In this document: positions 7,902-16,519 of the stretch, piece after piece | How positions within the stretch are numbered: position 1 is the first letter of the stretch | How the letters are laid out: every line of letters starts with the position of its first letter | NCBI RefSeq assembly: GCF_014648435.1 | Contig: NZ_BMRC01000049.1 | Location: 1-51,190, forward strand | Direction of reading: 5' to 3' | Length of the DNA stretch: 51,190 bases | DNA from: Nonomuraea spiralis | GTDB taxonomy: Bacteria; Actinomycetota; Actinomycetes; Streptosporangiales; Streptosporangiaceae | Notes under the pieces: model-generated | The model's input: the letters and a program-made list of their open reading frames with translations, nothing else | Database searches by the model: none | Told to the model about the DNA's origin: nothing | Translations under genes and position numbers: made by a program

Positions 7902-9236
7902 TCAGAGCAGGGCGCGCAGGACGGGTTGGAGGGCGCGGTGGAAGGTGGGGTAGGCGAAGTGCATGTCGGCCAGAGTGGTGATCGGGACCCGGGCGTGGAT
8001 CGCGGTCACCAGCGCGGAGAGCACCTCACCGCCCATGCTGCCGACGACGGTGCCGCCGACCAGCACGCCCTGCGCGGCGACCAGCTTGATGGGACCTGAC
8101 TCGCCGGCGATCCAGCCTCGGGTGCCGAGGTCGCCGGTGGCGGTCTTGACGTCGAGGCCGCGGGCGCGGGCGGCGGCCTCGGTCAGTCCGACGGAGCCGA
8201 CTTCGGGGGCGGTGAAGGTGACGCGGCCGACGGCGCGGTAGTCCGCCCAGGGGCCGTCCGCTCCGGTGAGGTCGCGGATGACGAGGTCGGCCTGGTACAT
8301 CGACATGTGGGTGAAGGCGCCCTTGCCGGTGATGTCGCCGATGGCCCACACACCGTCGGCGACCCGCATCCGCTCGTCGGGCTCCAGCACGCGGGACTGC
8401 GGGTCCAGGCCGACGTGTTCCAGGCCCAGACCGGTGAGGTTGTTGCGGCGTCCCGCCGCGACCAGCAGCCGGTCCGCGGTGACCACCCGATCGGCCAGCT
8501 GAACGCGGAAGCCGTCGTCGTCGTGCTCGACCCGTTCGGCGCGTGCGGAGGTGAGCACGGTGATGCCGTCCTCGGCGAACGCCTGCGCCACGGCCGCCGA
8601 CGCCTCGGGCTCCTCGACGGCGAGGATACGGTCGGCGGCTTCGATCACGGTCACCTTCACCTCGAAGGCGGCGAAGGCTTGGGCGATCTCGCTGCCGATC
8701 GCGCCACCACCAAGGACCGCCAGAGAAGCGGGGAGCTCGGTCAGCTGGACCACATCCCGGTTGGTCCAGTACGGGGTGTCGGCCAGGCCGGCGACGGGCG
8801 GGGCAGACGGGGTGGTGCCGGTGTTGAGCACGATGCCGCGCCGGGCCGTGCAGGACGTGGCCGCGCCGTCGGGGGCGGTGACGGTGACCGTGCGGGGTGC
8901 GGTGATCCGGCCTCGGCCTCGGGCGAAGTGGGCGCCCGCGGCGACGAGCCGGTCGACGGCGACCTGGTCGTTCCAGTCGTCGGTGGCCTCGTCGCGGATG
9001 CGGTCGGCGACGGGCTTCCAGTCGGGGCGGACGTCTGCCGTGCCGGCGTGGCGTGCCGTTCGGAGGCGGTCGGCGGCGGCGATCATCATCTTGGTGGGGA
9101 TGCACCCGTAGTAGGGGCATTCGCCGCCGACGAGGCGTTCATCCACGCCGACCACTGACAGTCCGGCCTTGGCCAGGCTCGTGGCCGCGTGTTCGCCGCC
9201 GGGTCCCAGGCCGATCACCACGACATCGCATTCCAT
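7902..9236 (-). CDS. FAD/NAD(P) pyridine nucleotide-disulfide oxidoreductase
   Basis: A 444-residue flavoprotein of the dihydrolipoamide dehydrogenase/mercuric reductase class. Visible are the FAD-binding VVVIGLGPGGEHAA at residues 5-18, the redox disulfide GGECPYYGCIPTK (Cys40 and Cys45), the NAD(P)-binding LAVLGGGAIGSEIAQAF near 170, a second FAD contact GVWAIGDITG, and the dimerisation domain. The C-terminal His-Pro-x-x-x-x-Glu of true lipoamide dehydrogenases is replaced by AYPTFHRAL, so it is not a standard Lpd; no metal-binding HMA domain is present either. The start ATG 9236 matches the family start. It is divergent from the hydrolase operon at 9405. Confidence 0.88.
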   Translation of the reverse strand: MECDVVVIGLGPGGEHAATSLAKAGLSVVGVDERLVGGECPYYGCIPTKMMIAAADRLRTARHAGTADVRPDWKPVADRIRDEATDDWNDQVAVDRLVAAGAHFARGRGRITAPRTVTVTAPDGAATSCTARRGIVLNTGTTPSAPPVAGLADTPYWTNRDVVQLTELPASLAVLGGGAIGSEIAQAFAAFEVKVTVIEAADRILAVEEPEASAAVAQAFAEDGITVLTSARAERVEHDDDGFRVQLADRVVTADRLLVAAGRRNNLTGLGLEHVGLDPQSRVLEPDERMRVADGVWAIGDITGKGAFTHMSMYQADLVIRDLTGADGPWADYRAVGRVTFTAPEVGSVGLTEAAARARGLDVKTATGDLGTRGWIAGESGPIKLVAAQGVLVGGTVVGSMGGEVLSALVTAIHARVPITTLADMHFAYPTFHRALQPVLRALL

Positions 9237-9302
9237 GGTCTCTCACCTTCCGCTCGTGTCGTCCTCCTGCTCCGACCATCTCGGATATGCCGGGCATTCG
9301 CC

Positions 9303-9342
9303 CCCGTGGCACCCACGGGTCCGGGCCAGGGGTCATCCCTGG
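9303..9342. promoter_or_regulatory. Two 17-bp palindromes in a divergent promoter
   Basis: CCCGTGGCACCCACGGG (9303-9319, 7-bp arms, 3-base spacer) is followed by CCAGGGGTCATCCCTGG (9326-9342, 6-bp arms, 5-base spacer). Their centres are 23 bases apart, about two helical turns, on the same DNA face. They lie between the FAD oxidoreductase start (9236) and the hydrolase start (9405), so a dimeric regulator could bind both and control both directions. The LAL regulator at 11779 is the only regulator in the operon. Confidence 0.5.
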
Positions 9343-9404
9343 TGCGACGCCACCGCCGCCGGACGAGGCTGACAGCACTGCAGCACGACCGAGAAGGAGC
9401 GGGC

Positions 9405-10235
9405 ATGAAACCGATCAAGACCAAGACCGTCACCGTGGACGGGCTCACCGTCCGGTACGCGGAGAGCGAGCCGCGCGACACGCACGCGCTGCTGCTCAGC
9501 CCCTGGCCCGAGAGTGTGTACGCCTTCGAGCCGACCTGGACGGACCTGGCGGCCGACACGCATCTGGTGGCCGTGGACCTGCCCGGGTTCGGGCAGTCGC
9601 AGGGCCGTCCCGACGTGCTCGTTCCCCGTGCGGCGGGCGCGTTCGTGCACGGGATCCTGGACGCGCTCGGACTGGACAAGGTGCACGTCGTCGGCCCCGA
9701 CATCGGCACCAGCGCTTCGCTGTTCGCGGCGGCCCTGCGGCCTGACCGTTTCCACAGCGTCGTCATCGGCAGCGGCGGCGCCTCCGCCGACCTCGAACTC
9801 GGTGAGCCGCTCGCGGGCTGGGTGAAGGACCCCGACCTCACCTGGTACGAGCAGAACGCCGACGCCATCATGGCCGCGACCCTGGACAACATCTTCCCGG
9901 CGACGCCGCTCCCTGACCACGTGCGCGAGGACTACCTCACCTCCTACGGCGGGCGCCGCTTCGCCGAGTCGATGCGGTACGTCCGCGCCTACCCCGAAGA
10001 GCTCAGAGCCCTGGAGCGGCTGCTGCCGTCCATCCCGACCCCGGTGCGGATCATCGCCCCCGAGCGGGACCAGGTCGTCCCGCCCGCCCACGCCGAGTTC
10101 CTCGCCGCCCGGCTGCCCCACAGCAGCCTCGCCGTCGTCGACGCGGGCCACTTCATCTGGGAAGAAGCCCCGAAAACCTACGCCTCCCTGGTCCTTGAGT
10201 GGTGGGACCTCAACCGCGCCAACCCCGAAAGGTGA
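9405..10235 (+). CDS. Alpha/beta hydrolase with Asp-type nucleophile elbow
   Basis: A 276-residue alpha/beta hydrolase starting at ATG 9405 behind GAAGGAG. The oxyanion region is followed by VAVDLPGFGQSQG, and the nucleophile elbow reads VVGPDIGTSASL, with Asp where esterases carry Ser. Asp nucleophiles occur in haloalkane dehalogenases and epoxide hydrolases of this fold. The acid and base lie in IIAPERDQVVPP and VVDAGHFIWEEAP. It opens a four-gene operon with a VOC protein, a second hydrolase and a LAL regulator, spaced 5, 13 and 16 bases apart. Substrate unknown. Confidence 0.85.
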   Translation: MKPIKTKTVTVDGLTVRYAESEPRDTHALLLSPWPESVYAFEPTWTDLAADTHLVAVDLPGFGQSQGRPDVLVPRAAGAFVHGILDALGLDKVHVVGPDIGTSASLFAAALRPDRFHSVVIGSGGASADLELGEPLAGWVKDPDLTWYEQNADAIMAATLDNIFPATPLPDHVREDYLTSYGGRRFAESMRYVRAYPEELRALERLLPSIPTPVRIIAPERDQVVPPAHAEFLAARLPHSSLAVVDAGHFIWEEAPKTYASLVLEWWDLNRANPER

Positions 10236-10240
10236 CAACC

Positions 10241-10876
10241 ATGAACAGCACAGCGGACCTCAAGCTCGAAGCCGTCGTCATCCCGGTCGCCGACGTGGAC
10301 CGCTCGAAGCGGTTCTACCAGGCGCTCGGCTGGCGGCTCGACGCCGACTTCGCCTTCGACAACGGATTCCGGGTCGTTCAGGTGACGCCTCCCGGCTCGC
10401 CGGCGTCCATCCAGTTCGGCACGCTGATCACCGGTCAGAAGCCCGGCACCGCCGAAGGCGTCTACCTGGTGGTCCCGGACCTCGCCGCCGCCCGCGACCA
10501 GCTCGTGGCCCTCGGCGCCGAGGTCGGCGAGATATTCCACCCGCAGGCTCCCGGAGCCCAGTTCGGCCAGATCATGGACGGCCAGGCCGAGGGGCTCGCC
10601 GCCGACCGCGCCAGCTACGGATCCTTCGCGACCTTCCGCGACCCGGACGGCAACACCTTCCTGCTCCAGGAGGTGACGGTCCGCTTCCCCGGCCGCGTCG
10701 ACACCGCCACCACCTCGTACGTCTCGCGGAGCGACCTGGTCGAGGCGCTCAAGCGGGCGGCGGCGGCACACGGCGAGCACGAGACTCGCAACGGCGGCGC
10801 CCACGACGAGAACTGGCCGGAATGGTACGCGACCTACATGGCCGCGGAGCAGCACGGCGACGAACTTCCCCGGTAA
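10241..10876 (+). CDS. VOC-family (glyoxalase/dioxygenase-fold) protein
   Basis: A 211-residue protein with one vicinal oxygen chelate domain in residues 1-140: KLEAVVIPVADVDRSKRFYQ, the strand DNGFRVVQVTPPGSPASIQFG, VYLVVPDLAAARDQL and the closing SFATFRDPDGNTFLLQEV. Metal ligands usual for the fold are not certain here. The last 70 residues (SDLVEALKRAAAAHGEHE and NWPEWYATYMAAEQHG) form a helical extension common in actinomycete members. ATG 10241 follows AAAGGTGA. It may bind a hydrophobic metabolite handled by the neighbouring hydrolases. Confidence 0.85.
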   Translation: MNSTADLKLEAVVIPVADVDRSKRFYQALGWRLDADFAFDNGFRVVQVTPPGSPASIQFGTLITGQKPGTAEGVYLVVPDLAAARDQLVALGAEVGEIFHPQAPGAQFGQIMDGQAEGLAADRASYGSFATFRDPDGNTFLLQEVTVRFPGRVDTATTSYVSRSDLVEALKRAAAAHGEHETRNGGAHDENWPEWYATYMAAEQHGDELPR

Positions 10877-10889
10877 GGACGGACTCATC

Positions 10890-11762
10890 ATGACCACATC
10901 TACGCAGCTCACCGCGCCCATCCTCGACGTCACCGCCGCCAACGGCGTGACGTACGCCTACCGCCGCTTCGGCCTCACCGGCTCGGGCGCTCCGCCGCTG
11001 GTCTTCCTCCAGCACTTCCGCGGCACCCTCGACAACTGGGACCCGATCCTCGTCGACACCCTCGCCGCCGGCCGAGAGGTCATCCTGCTCGACAACGCCG
11101 GGGTCGGAAGCTCCAGCGGCGAGGTGCCCGCCACGGTGACGGAGATGGCCAGGGACGCCATCGCCTTCCTCGACGCGCTCGGCCTCGCCAGGGTCGACCT
11201 GCTCGGCTTCTCGCTCGGCGGCATGGTCGCCCAGGAGATCGCCCTGCTCAGGCCGCGCGGCGTCAGGCGGATCGTGCTGGCGGGAACCGGCCCCAGAGGC
11301 GGACGCCAGATGCACGGCTGGACGCTCGACATCGAGCGCGCCGCGAACAAGGACGAGGCTGAGCTCGACGATCTGTTGCACATCTTCTTCGGCGTCACCG
11401 AGAGCAGTCGCGCCCTCGGCGTGCAGTACGCCCAGCGGGTCTTCAGCAGGACCGAGAACCCCGACAAGGCCAACGGCCCCGGGGTGGCCCGCGCCCAGTA
11501 CGACGCGATCGTCGAGTGGGGCATCCCGGATCCGGGCCGTCTCGCCCGACTGGCCGGGATCACCCAGCCCACGCTGGTGGCCGCGGGCGACAACGATCCG
11601 ATGATCCCGACGATCAACTCGCAGGTGCTCGCCGACCATCTGCCGAACGCGCGGCTGCGGATCTTCTCCGACGCCGGGCACGGGTTCCTGTTCCAGTACC
11701 CGCGCCAGTTCGCGGAGCTCGTCGAGGGGTTCCTCAACGATCTGGTCCCGGCCCGAGGGTGA
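10890..11762 (+). CDS. Alpha/beta hydrolase
   Basis: A 290-residue alpha/beta hydrolase. It has the His-Phe oxyanion-type segment LVFLQHFRGTLDNWDP, the strand VILLDNAGVGSSSG, the Ser nucleophile elbow LLGFSLGGMVAQ, an acid in TLVAAGDNDPMIP and the base His in IFSDAGHGFLFQYP. These put it with the Ser hydrolases related to chloroperoxidases and meta-cleavage product hydrolases. It differs from the first hydrolase of the operon in its nucleophile, so the two probably do separate steps. Confidence 0.87.
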   Translation: MTTSTQLTAPILDVTAANGVTYAYRRFGLTGSGAPPLVFLQHFRGTLDNWDPILVDTLAAGREVILLDNAGVGSSSGEVPATVTEMARDAIAFLDALGLARVDLLGFSLGGMVAQEIALLRPRGVRRIVLAGTGPRGGRQMHGWTLDIERAANKDEAELDDLLHIFFGVTESSRALGVQYAQRVFSRTENPDKANGPGVARAQYDAIVEWGIPDPGRLARLAGITQPTLVAAGDNDPMIPTINSQVLADHLPNARLRIFSDAGHGFLFQYPRQFAELVEGFLNDLVPARG

Positions 11763-11778
11763 TCACTAGAATCGAGGC

Positions 11779-14538
11779 GTGGCAGCAGCGCCGATCCTCC
11801 AAGGCCGCCGGCACGAACGTGAGCGGCTGGATCAGGCGCTGCTTCGCGTCGAGGACGGCGAGAGCGCCGTCCTCGTCCTGCGCGGCGAGGCGGGCGCGGG
11901 CAAGACCACGCTCCTGCGCTATCTGGAGGAGCGGGCTTCCGGTTGCCGGATCGCCAGGATCACCGGCGTCGAGTCCGAGCTCGACCTGCCGTTCGCCGCG
12001 CTCCACCAGCTCTGCGCCCCCGTGCTCGCCTCGGCCGCGACGCTCCCCGAGCCGCAGCGGCAAGCGATCGACGTGGCGTTCGGCAACGCCTCAGGAGCGG
12101 CCCCCGGCAAGCTCGTCCTCGGGCTGGCGGTGCTGAGCCTCCTGGCGGAAGCGGCCGAGGAACGGCCGCTCGTCTGCCTCGTGGACGACGCCCAGTGGCT
12201 CGACGTGGCCACCCGGCAGGTGCTCGGCTTCGTCGCCAGGCGGCTGCACGCCGAATCGGTGCTGCTGGTCTTCGCGGTCAGGGAGCCCGGCCAGGACACC
12301 CTCCTGACCGGACTGCCCGAGCTGACCGGACTGCCCGAGCTGACCGTCGACGGGCTGGCCGAGGAGGACGCCAGGGCGCTCCTGACCGCGACCACTCCTG
12401 GCCTCCTCGACGCCAGGGTCGCCGACCGCATCGTGGCCGAGACGCGTGGCAACCCCCTGGCCCTGCTGGAGCTGTCACACAGCGGCCGGGCCGAACTGCT
12501 CGGCGGCTTCGCGCTCCCGTCCGTCGGGACCGGTGCGCTCCAGGAGCGGTACGAACAACGCATCCGCGCGCTTCCGGAGCCCACCCGGCTGCTGCTCCTG
12601 CTGGCGGCGGCCGACCCCACCGGTGACGCCGCCCTGTTCTGGCGCGCCGCGCAGGCCCTCGGCCTCGGAGCCGAGCAGGCGGTCCCGGCGCAGGAGGCGC
12701 AGCTCGTCGAGATCGGCGGGAACGTCAGGTTCCGGCATCCGCTGGTGCGTTCCGCCGCCTACGCCGCCGGCGACCCCGAGGCGCGGCGGGCCGTACACCG
12801 TGCGCTGGCCGGCGCGTCGGAGAGCGGCGGCGATCGACGGCGCCGGGTCTGGCACCTGGCCGCGGCGGCGACAGGGCCGGACGAGCGGCTCGCGGCCGAA
12901 CTCGCCGACGTCGCGGAAGGGGCGGAGTCCCGGGGCGGGATCGCGGCCGCCGCGGCGCTGCTGCGGCGCTCTGCCGAGCTGACCATCGACCCCGGGCTCA
13001 AGATCGAGCGCACGCTCGCCGCGTCCCGGGCCGCGCTCGACGCGGGTGACTTCGCATCCGTGCTCGCCATGCTCGCCCGCGCCGAAGCCCTCCCGGTCGA
13101 CGATCTGCAGAGCGCCCGGATCTACCTGATCCGCGGGCTCACCGACCGCGCCGCCCACTCCGGGCGCGAGGCTCCGGCGGCGCTGCTGCGCGCCGCCGAA
13201 CGGCTCGAACCCCTGGACGGCAGCCTCGCCAGGCACACGCTGCTCGACGCCTGGAGCGCGGCCCTCGTCGCCGGTCGTCTCGCCGTTCCCGGGGGCGACC
13301 TGCCCGCCGTCTCCGCCGCGACGCCGCCCTTGAACGGCACGCCGACCGCCGCCGATCATCTGCTCGACGGCCTGGCCGCCCTCATCACCGCCGGCACCGA
13401 GGCGGGACGGCCCTCGCTGCGCGAGGCGGTCACCGGGTTCCTCGCCGACGCCGTGCCGGCCGATCTGTGGCTGCGGTACGGCGTGCTGGTCGCGAACGCC
13501 GCGTTGTCGCTGTGGGACTACGAGGGTTGGGAGGCGGCCAATGCCCGGCATGCCGACCTGGCTCGCGCCGGCGGCGCGCTCGTGCCGCTCATCAACGCGC
13601 TGAACGTCCGCCGGGTCATCGCGCTGTGGCGCGGCGACGTGACGTACGCCCGTGAGCTGGGCCTGGAGGAGTCGACGGTCAAGGAGGCCACGGGCACTCG
13701 CAGGGCCTCATACGGCGACTTCTTCCTCCTCGCCTATCAAGGCCGCGCGGCGCAGGCACTGCCGCTGCTGACGGAAGCCGCCGCCGAGGCGAGCGCGCGT
13801 GGCGAAGGGCTCGGCCTGTACTTCACCGAGCGCGCCACCGCCTTGCTCCACCTGGGCCTCGGGCACTACGCCGAGGCGACGGCCGCCGCCGAACAGGCCG
13901 CGAGCGGCGACCTCGGCCCGTTCACCGCACAGGCCCTGCCCGACCTGGTCGAAGCCGCGGTCCGCAGCGGCGCGACCGCGACCGCGGAAACGGCCCTTGC
14001 CCGTCTCGGCACCTACACCGCAGGTTCGGACCTGGAGTGGGGGCTCGGCCTGCAGGCCCGCGCTCGTGCTCTCGTCAGCCACGGCGGCGAGGCCGACCGG
14101 TCCTACGCCGAGGCCGTTGAGCGGCTCAGCCGTACCCGGTTGAGGTTCGAGCTGGCTCGCACCCGGCTGGTGTACGGCGAGTGGCTGCGCCGTGAGCGCA
14201 GCCGGGTGGCCGCCCGTCAGCAACTCAAGCAGGCCTACGAGGAGTTCATCGCGATGGGCGCCGACGGCTTCGCGGAACGGGCCAGGCACGAGCTGCTGGC
14301 GACGGGGGAGAAGGTCCGCAAGCGCACCGCCGACACCGCCGACGACCTCACCCCGCAAGAGGAGCAGGTCGCCCGGATGGCCAGAGACGGGCGCACCAAC
14401 GCCGAGATCGGCGCCGAGCTGTACATCAGTGCCCGCACCGTCGAATGGCACCTACGCAAGGTCTTCGGCAAGCTCGGCATCACCTCGCGCAGGGAACTCC
14501 GCGACGCGCCGCTCCGTCCGCCCCGCAGAATGCGTTGA
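11779..14538 (+). CDS. LAL-type LuxR-family ATPase regulator
   Basis: A 919-residue Large ATP-binding regulator of the LuxR family, starting at GTG 11779. The N-terminal STAND/AAA module has Walker A GEAGAGKTT (residues 36-44) and a Walker B-like LVDDAQWLD. The centre is a long helical repeat region. Residues about 855-912 are the LuxR helix-turn-helix (LTPQEEQVARMARDGRTNAE, SARTVEWHLRKVFGKLGI). Such proteins are one-component activators gated by ATP and an inducer. It is the last gene of the operon, so it may be autoregulatory. Residues near 180 carry a duplicated six-residue unit. Confidence 0.9.
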   Translation: MAAAPILQGRRHERERLDQALLRVEDGESAVLVLRGEAGAGKTTLLRYLEERASGCRIARITGVESELDLPFAALHQLCAPVLASAATLPEPQRQAIDVAFGNASGAAPGKLVLGLAVLSLLAEAAEERPLVCLVDDAQWLDVATRQVLGFVARRLHAESVLLVFAVREPGQDTLLTGLPELTGLPELTVDGLAEEDARALLTATTPGLLDARVADRIVAETRGNPLALLELSHSGRAELLGGFALPSVGTGALQERYEQRIRALPEPTRLLLLLAAADPTGDAALFWRAAQALGLGAEQAVPAQEAQLVEIGGNVRFRHPLVRSAAYAAGDPEARRAVHRALAGASESGGDRRRRVWHLAAAATGPDERLAAELADVAEGAESRGGIAAAAALLRRSAELTIDPGLKIERTLAASRAALDAGDFASVLAMLARAEALPVDDLQSARIYLIRGLTDRAAHSGREAPAALLRAAERLEPLDGSLARHTLLDAWSAALVAGRLAVPGGDLPAVSAATPPLNGTPTAADHLLDGLAALITAGTEAGRPSLREAVTGFLADAVPADLWLRYGVLVANAALSLWDYEGWEAANARHADLARAGGALVPLINALNVRRVIALWRGDVTYARELGLEESTVKEATGTRRASYGDFFLLAYQGRAAQALPLLTEAAAEASARGEGLGLYFTERATALLHLGLGHYAEATAAAEQAASGDLGPFTAQALPDLVEAAVRSGATATAETALARLGTYTAGSDLEWGLGLQARARALVSHGGEADRSYAEAVERLSRTRLRFELARTRLVYGEWLRRERSRVAARQQLKQAYEEFIAMGADGFAERARHELLATGEKVRKRTADTADDLTPQEEQVARMARDGRTNAEIGAELYISARTVEWHLRKVFGKLGITSRRELRDAPLRPPRRMR
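12304..12339 (+). repeat. Exact 18-bp tandem duplication in the LAL gene
   Basis: The unit CTGACCGGACTGCCCGAG occurs twice in tandem without a change, giving LTGLPE twice in the protein. The frame is kept. Exact identity suggests a recent slippage event in a linker before the sensor part of the ATPase domain. Confidence 0.85.
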
Positions 14539-14757
14539 TTGACCGAGTACGGCAGGAGCAAAGAGCGCCACGTCGTCGTGCAGGTCGTCAACGCGGTCAA
14601 GACGGGCGAGAGCCGGGTCCTGGTCCTGCGCGGCGATCCGGGCGTGGGTAGGACCGCGCTGATCGAGCACCTCGCCGGAGTGGCCGCCGGATGCCGGATT
14701 CTGCGGGTGGCCGGAGTCCAGTCGGAGATGGAGCTGGCCTTCGCGCGTGTAGGTCTG
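14539..14757 (+). pseudogene. 5' fragment of a second LAL regulator
   Basis: Directly after the LAL stop, a frame from TTG 14539 reads EYGRSKERHVVVQVVNAV, SRVLVLRGDPGVGRTALIEH and CRILRVAGVQSEMELAFARV. This is the start of another LAL ATPase: the P-loop is GDPGVGRT, with Arg in place of the usual Lys. Similarity stops near 14757, where the sequence runs into a fragment of an opposite-strand exporter. About 90% of the gene is gone. Confidence 0.65.
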
Positions 14758-14820
14758 ATCGTGGGCGCTGCCTGGCGGGCGGCGGCCGGGACCTCATCGC
14801 CGGTCTGGTTCAGGCGGATG

Positions 14821-15016
14821 TCACACCTCGCCGTGCCGCACCGCCTTCTTCGGCAGCAGCAACGTGAACAGCGCCGCGCCAACCACCAACGCGACGGCCA
14901 CCACGATGGCGTACGAGGTCGCGGCCCTGAGCGCGGCAGCCCCCTCGCTCATCCGGGAGTCCGAAACGGAGAAGAAGATCGTGCCGAGAACGGAGACACG
15001 GGTTTGCCTGGCGGGT
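14821..15016 (-). pseudogene. C-terminal fragment of an EmrB/QacA-type MFS exporter
   Basis: The minus strand up to TGA at 14821-14823 reads VSVLGTIFFSVSDS, EGAAALRAATSYAIVVAVAL and ALFTLLLPKKAVRHGEV. This is the last transmembrane helix and cytoplasmic tail of a DHA2-family (14-TMS) drug exporter. Upstream the match fades at about 15016, next to the MerR gene end. The rest of the transporter is missing, so only a tail remains. A MerR regulator beside an exporter tail suggests they were once a regulated pair. Confidence 0.7.
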
Positions 15017-15055
15017 GCGGTGAAGAATACGGGGTCGGAAGGTGCGGGGGATGGA

Positions 15056-15964
15056 TCAGCGGTGGGCGCGCAGTGCGGCCAGCAGCCATGCGAAGGCCGG
15101 GACCGCCGGTGGGGATGGCTTCTGGCCCTTGAGGATGCTCAGGAGCTGCCAGTACCGCTCAACTCGGGGCTCAGCGACCATGTCCAGCCACGTGATCAGG
15201 GCGGCGGTCTCCTCTGCGGGAAGGTCGTCGGGGATGATCCGCTTCAGGATCAGGCTCGCCCCGGTCGACTCCGGCGCGATGCCGCGCGACAGAGCGGCGC
15301 CCGCGTGCTCGAGGACCAGGGGCCGGAGGTTGAGACCGTACTCCAGGCGGTTGTTCTCCTCGCCGCTGAGGACCATTCGGCGGACCGTCTGCTGGAAGCT
15401 CTCCTCTCCCGCCAGCTCGGCCAGTTCCACCCACGCGTCGATCTGTTCGGAGGTCGGGTCTTCCGGGAGATCGGACGGGAGATCACGCATCCATCCCGCG
15501 ACGAGCGTGGCGTCCTCATCGACGACGTCGGCGAACACGCGGTCGACGAAGTCGTCGATGATCTGCTGGCGTTCCCGTGCCGAGAGCCGGGCTAGCGCGT
15601 TGATCAATGCGATCTCCTTGGTAGAGCTGTCACGGTGGGCGAGTATGCGCAGGACGGACCGGCGAATCTTGAGGGTACGGATCTCGGCATCGAGCGCTTT
15701 GACGTGCAGGTCCGCCACTTCGCTCAGCGTGGCTCGCTTCTCCAGCACCTGCTGGACGGCATCAAGACCGAGCCCGAGATCGCGAAGCGTCCGGACCAGG
15801 TCCAGCCGGACGACCGCCTCCGCGTCATAGAGCCGGTACCCGCCCTCCGACCTCTGGACCGGAGGGACGACGCCGCTATCGGACCAGAAGCGGATCGTGC
15901 GCGCCTGCAGCCCCGTACGCTGGGCCAACTGCCCGATCGTGTAAAGACCCGTCACGTCGTTCAT
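15056..15964 (-). CDS. MerR-family transcriptional regulator
   Basis: A 302-residue regulator from ATG 15964; a GTG at 15979 is in frame and possible, and neither has a well-spaced ribosome binding site. The N-terminus is a MerR winged helix: YTIGQLAQRTGLQARTIRFW, PPVQRSEGGYRLYDAEAV, then the dimer helix LRDLGLGLDAVQQVLEKR. The remaining 200 residues are a large helical effector domain with no cysteine pair, so metal sensing is unlikely; multidrug or metabolite sensing is more likely. A TTCCA-N5-TGGAA repeat at its own start suggests autoregulation. Confidence 0.87.
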   Translation of the reverse strand: MNDVTGLYTIGQLAQRTGLQARTIRFWSDSGVVPPVQRSEGGYRLYDAEAVVRLDLVRTLRDLGLGLDAVQQVLEKRATLSEVADLHVKALDAEIRTLKIRRSVLRILAHRDSSTKEIALINALARLSARERQQIIDDFVDRVFADVVDEDATLVAGWMRDLPSDLPEDPTSEQIDAWVELAELAGEESFQQTVRRMVLSGEENNRLEYGLNLRPLVLEHAGAALSRGIAPESTGASLILKRIIPDDLPAEETAALITWLDMVAEPRVERYWQLLSILKGQKPSPPAVPAFAWLLAALRAHR

Positions 15965-15980
15965 GGCTTGAATGTGCACC

Positions 15981-15995
15981 TTCCATCTGGTGGAA
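15981..15995. promoter_or_regulatory. Inverted repeat at the MerR start, likely autoregulatory operator
   Basis: TTCCA (15981-15985) and TGGAA (15991-15995) form a perfect 5-bp repeat with a 5-base spacer, 17-31 bases upstream of ATG 15964. MerR regulators bind short repeats of this type between promoter elements. If the GTG at 15979 is used, the site lies immediately before the start. Confidence 0.45.
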
Positions 15996-16248
15996 CCTCA
16001 AGCGATTTGTCAGAAATTCTCGCCGTAGAGCAGCCGTTGACGGGGCGCGGACCGAGTGCAACATCCGCCGCATCTACGGCCCCCGGGAAGGAAGCCCTCG
16101 GTGCGCTGGTCATCGAGATCGAACTCGCCGTTCCTGCCCCGCCCGCGCCGAGCCCAAAAACCCGTGCGCCACCAACCCACTGGGCCCCACCCTCACCTGG
16201 CTTGCCTTGGGGTGGGACGGGGCTCTCGCCTTTCTCAGGGACCTCAGT

Positions 16249-16366
16249 TCACGGGGTCAGCCCCAGCTCCCGCAGTTGGGCGGGCCGCAGAGGCCGCCAG
16301 CCGCTGGTGTCGAGCTTGGCCAGTTCCGCCTCGACAGGCTGGCCCCTCTGGGTCCGGAGGCTGCCC
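16249..16366 (-). pseudogene. Short C-terminal coding relic, unknown
   Basis: A minus-strand frame reads EAELAKLDTSGWRPLRPAQL then RELGLTP and a TGA at 16249-16251; upstream it meets a TAG. The amphipathic, Leu/Arg-rich end looks like real protein, but I cannot assign a family. From 15996 to 16462 I see no intact gene: apart from this fragment the sequence looks like scrambled remnants. Confidence 0.3.
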
Positions 16367-16462
16367 TAGAGCCGAAAACATGCCCTGACCAGGCATCTAG
16401 GTGTACTGACCACAGAGGTTAGGTACGGGCACGACACGATGTCGATGATCTTATAAAGGGGT

Positions 16463-16519
16463 GAGGGCCTTCGGTTCGGTGTGGATTGCGACATCTACAC
16501 GCCGACCAGAAAGGCCCTC
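16463..16519 (+). promoter_or_regulatory. Leader hairpin ending at the transposase start codon
   Basis: GAGGGCCTT (16463-16471) pairs exactly with AAGGCCCTC (16511-16519), and the second arm ends one base before ATG 16520. The stem would cover the ribosome binding region of the transposase. Hairpins of this type in IS leaders are known to block translation from transcripts that enter from outside; that role here is inferred. Confidence 0.45.

Noticed and set aside
7902..9236. Mercuric reductase or lipoamide dehydrogenase
   Set aside because: No HMA domain or C-terminal Cys pair for mercury, and the His-Glu dyad of lipoamide dehydrogenase is replaced.
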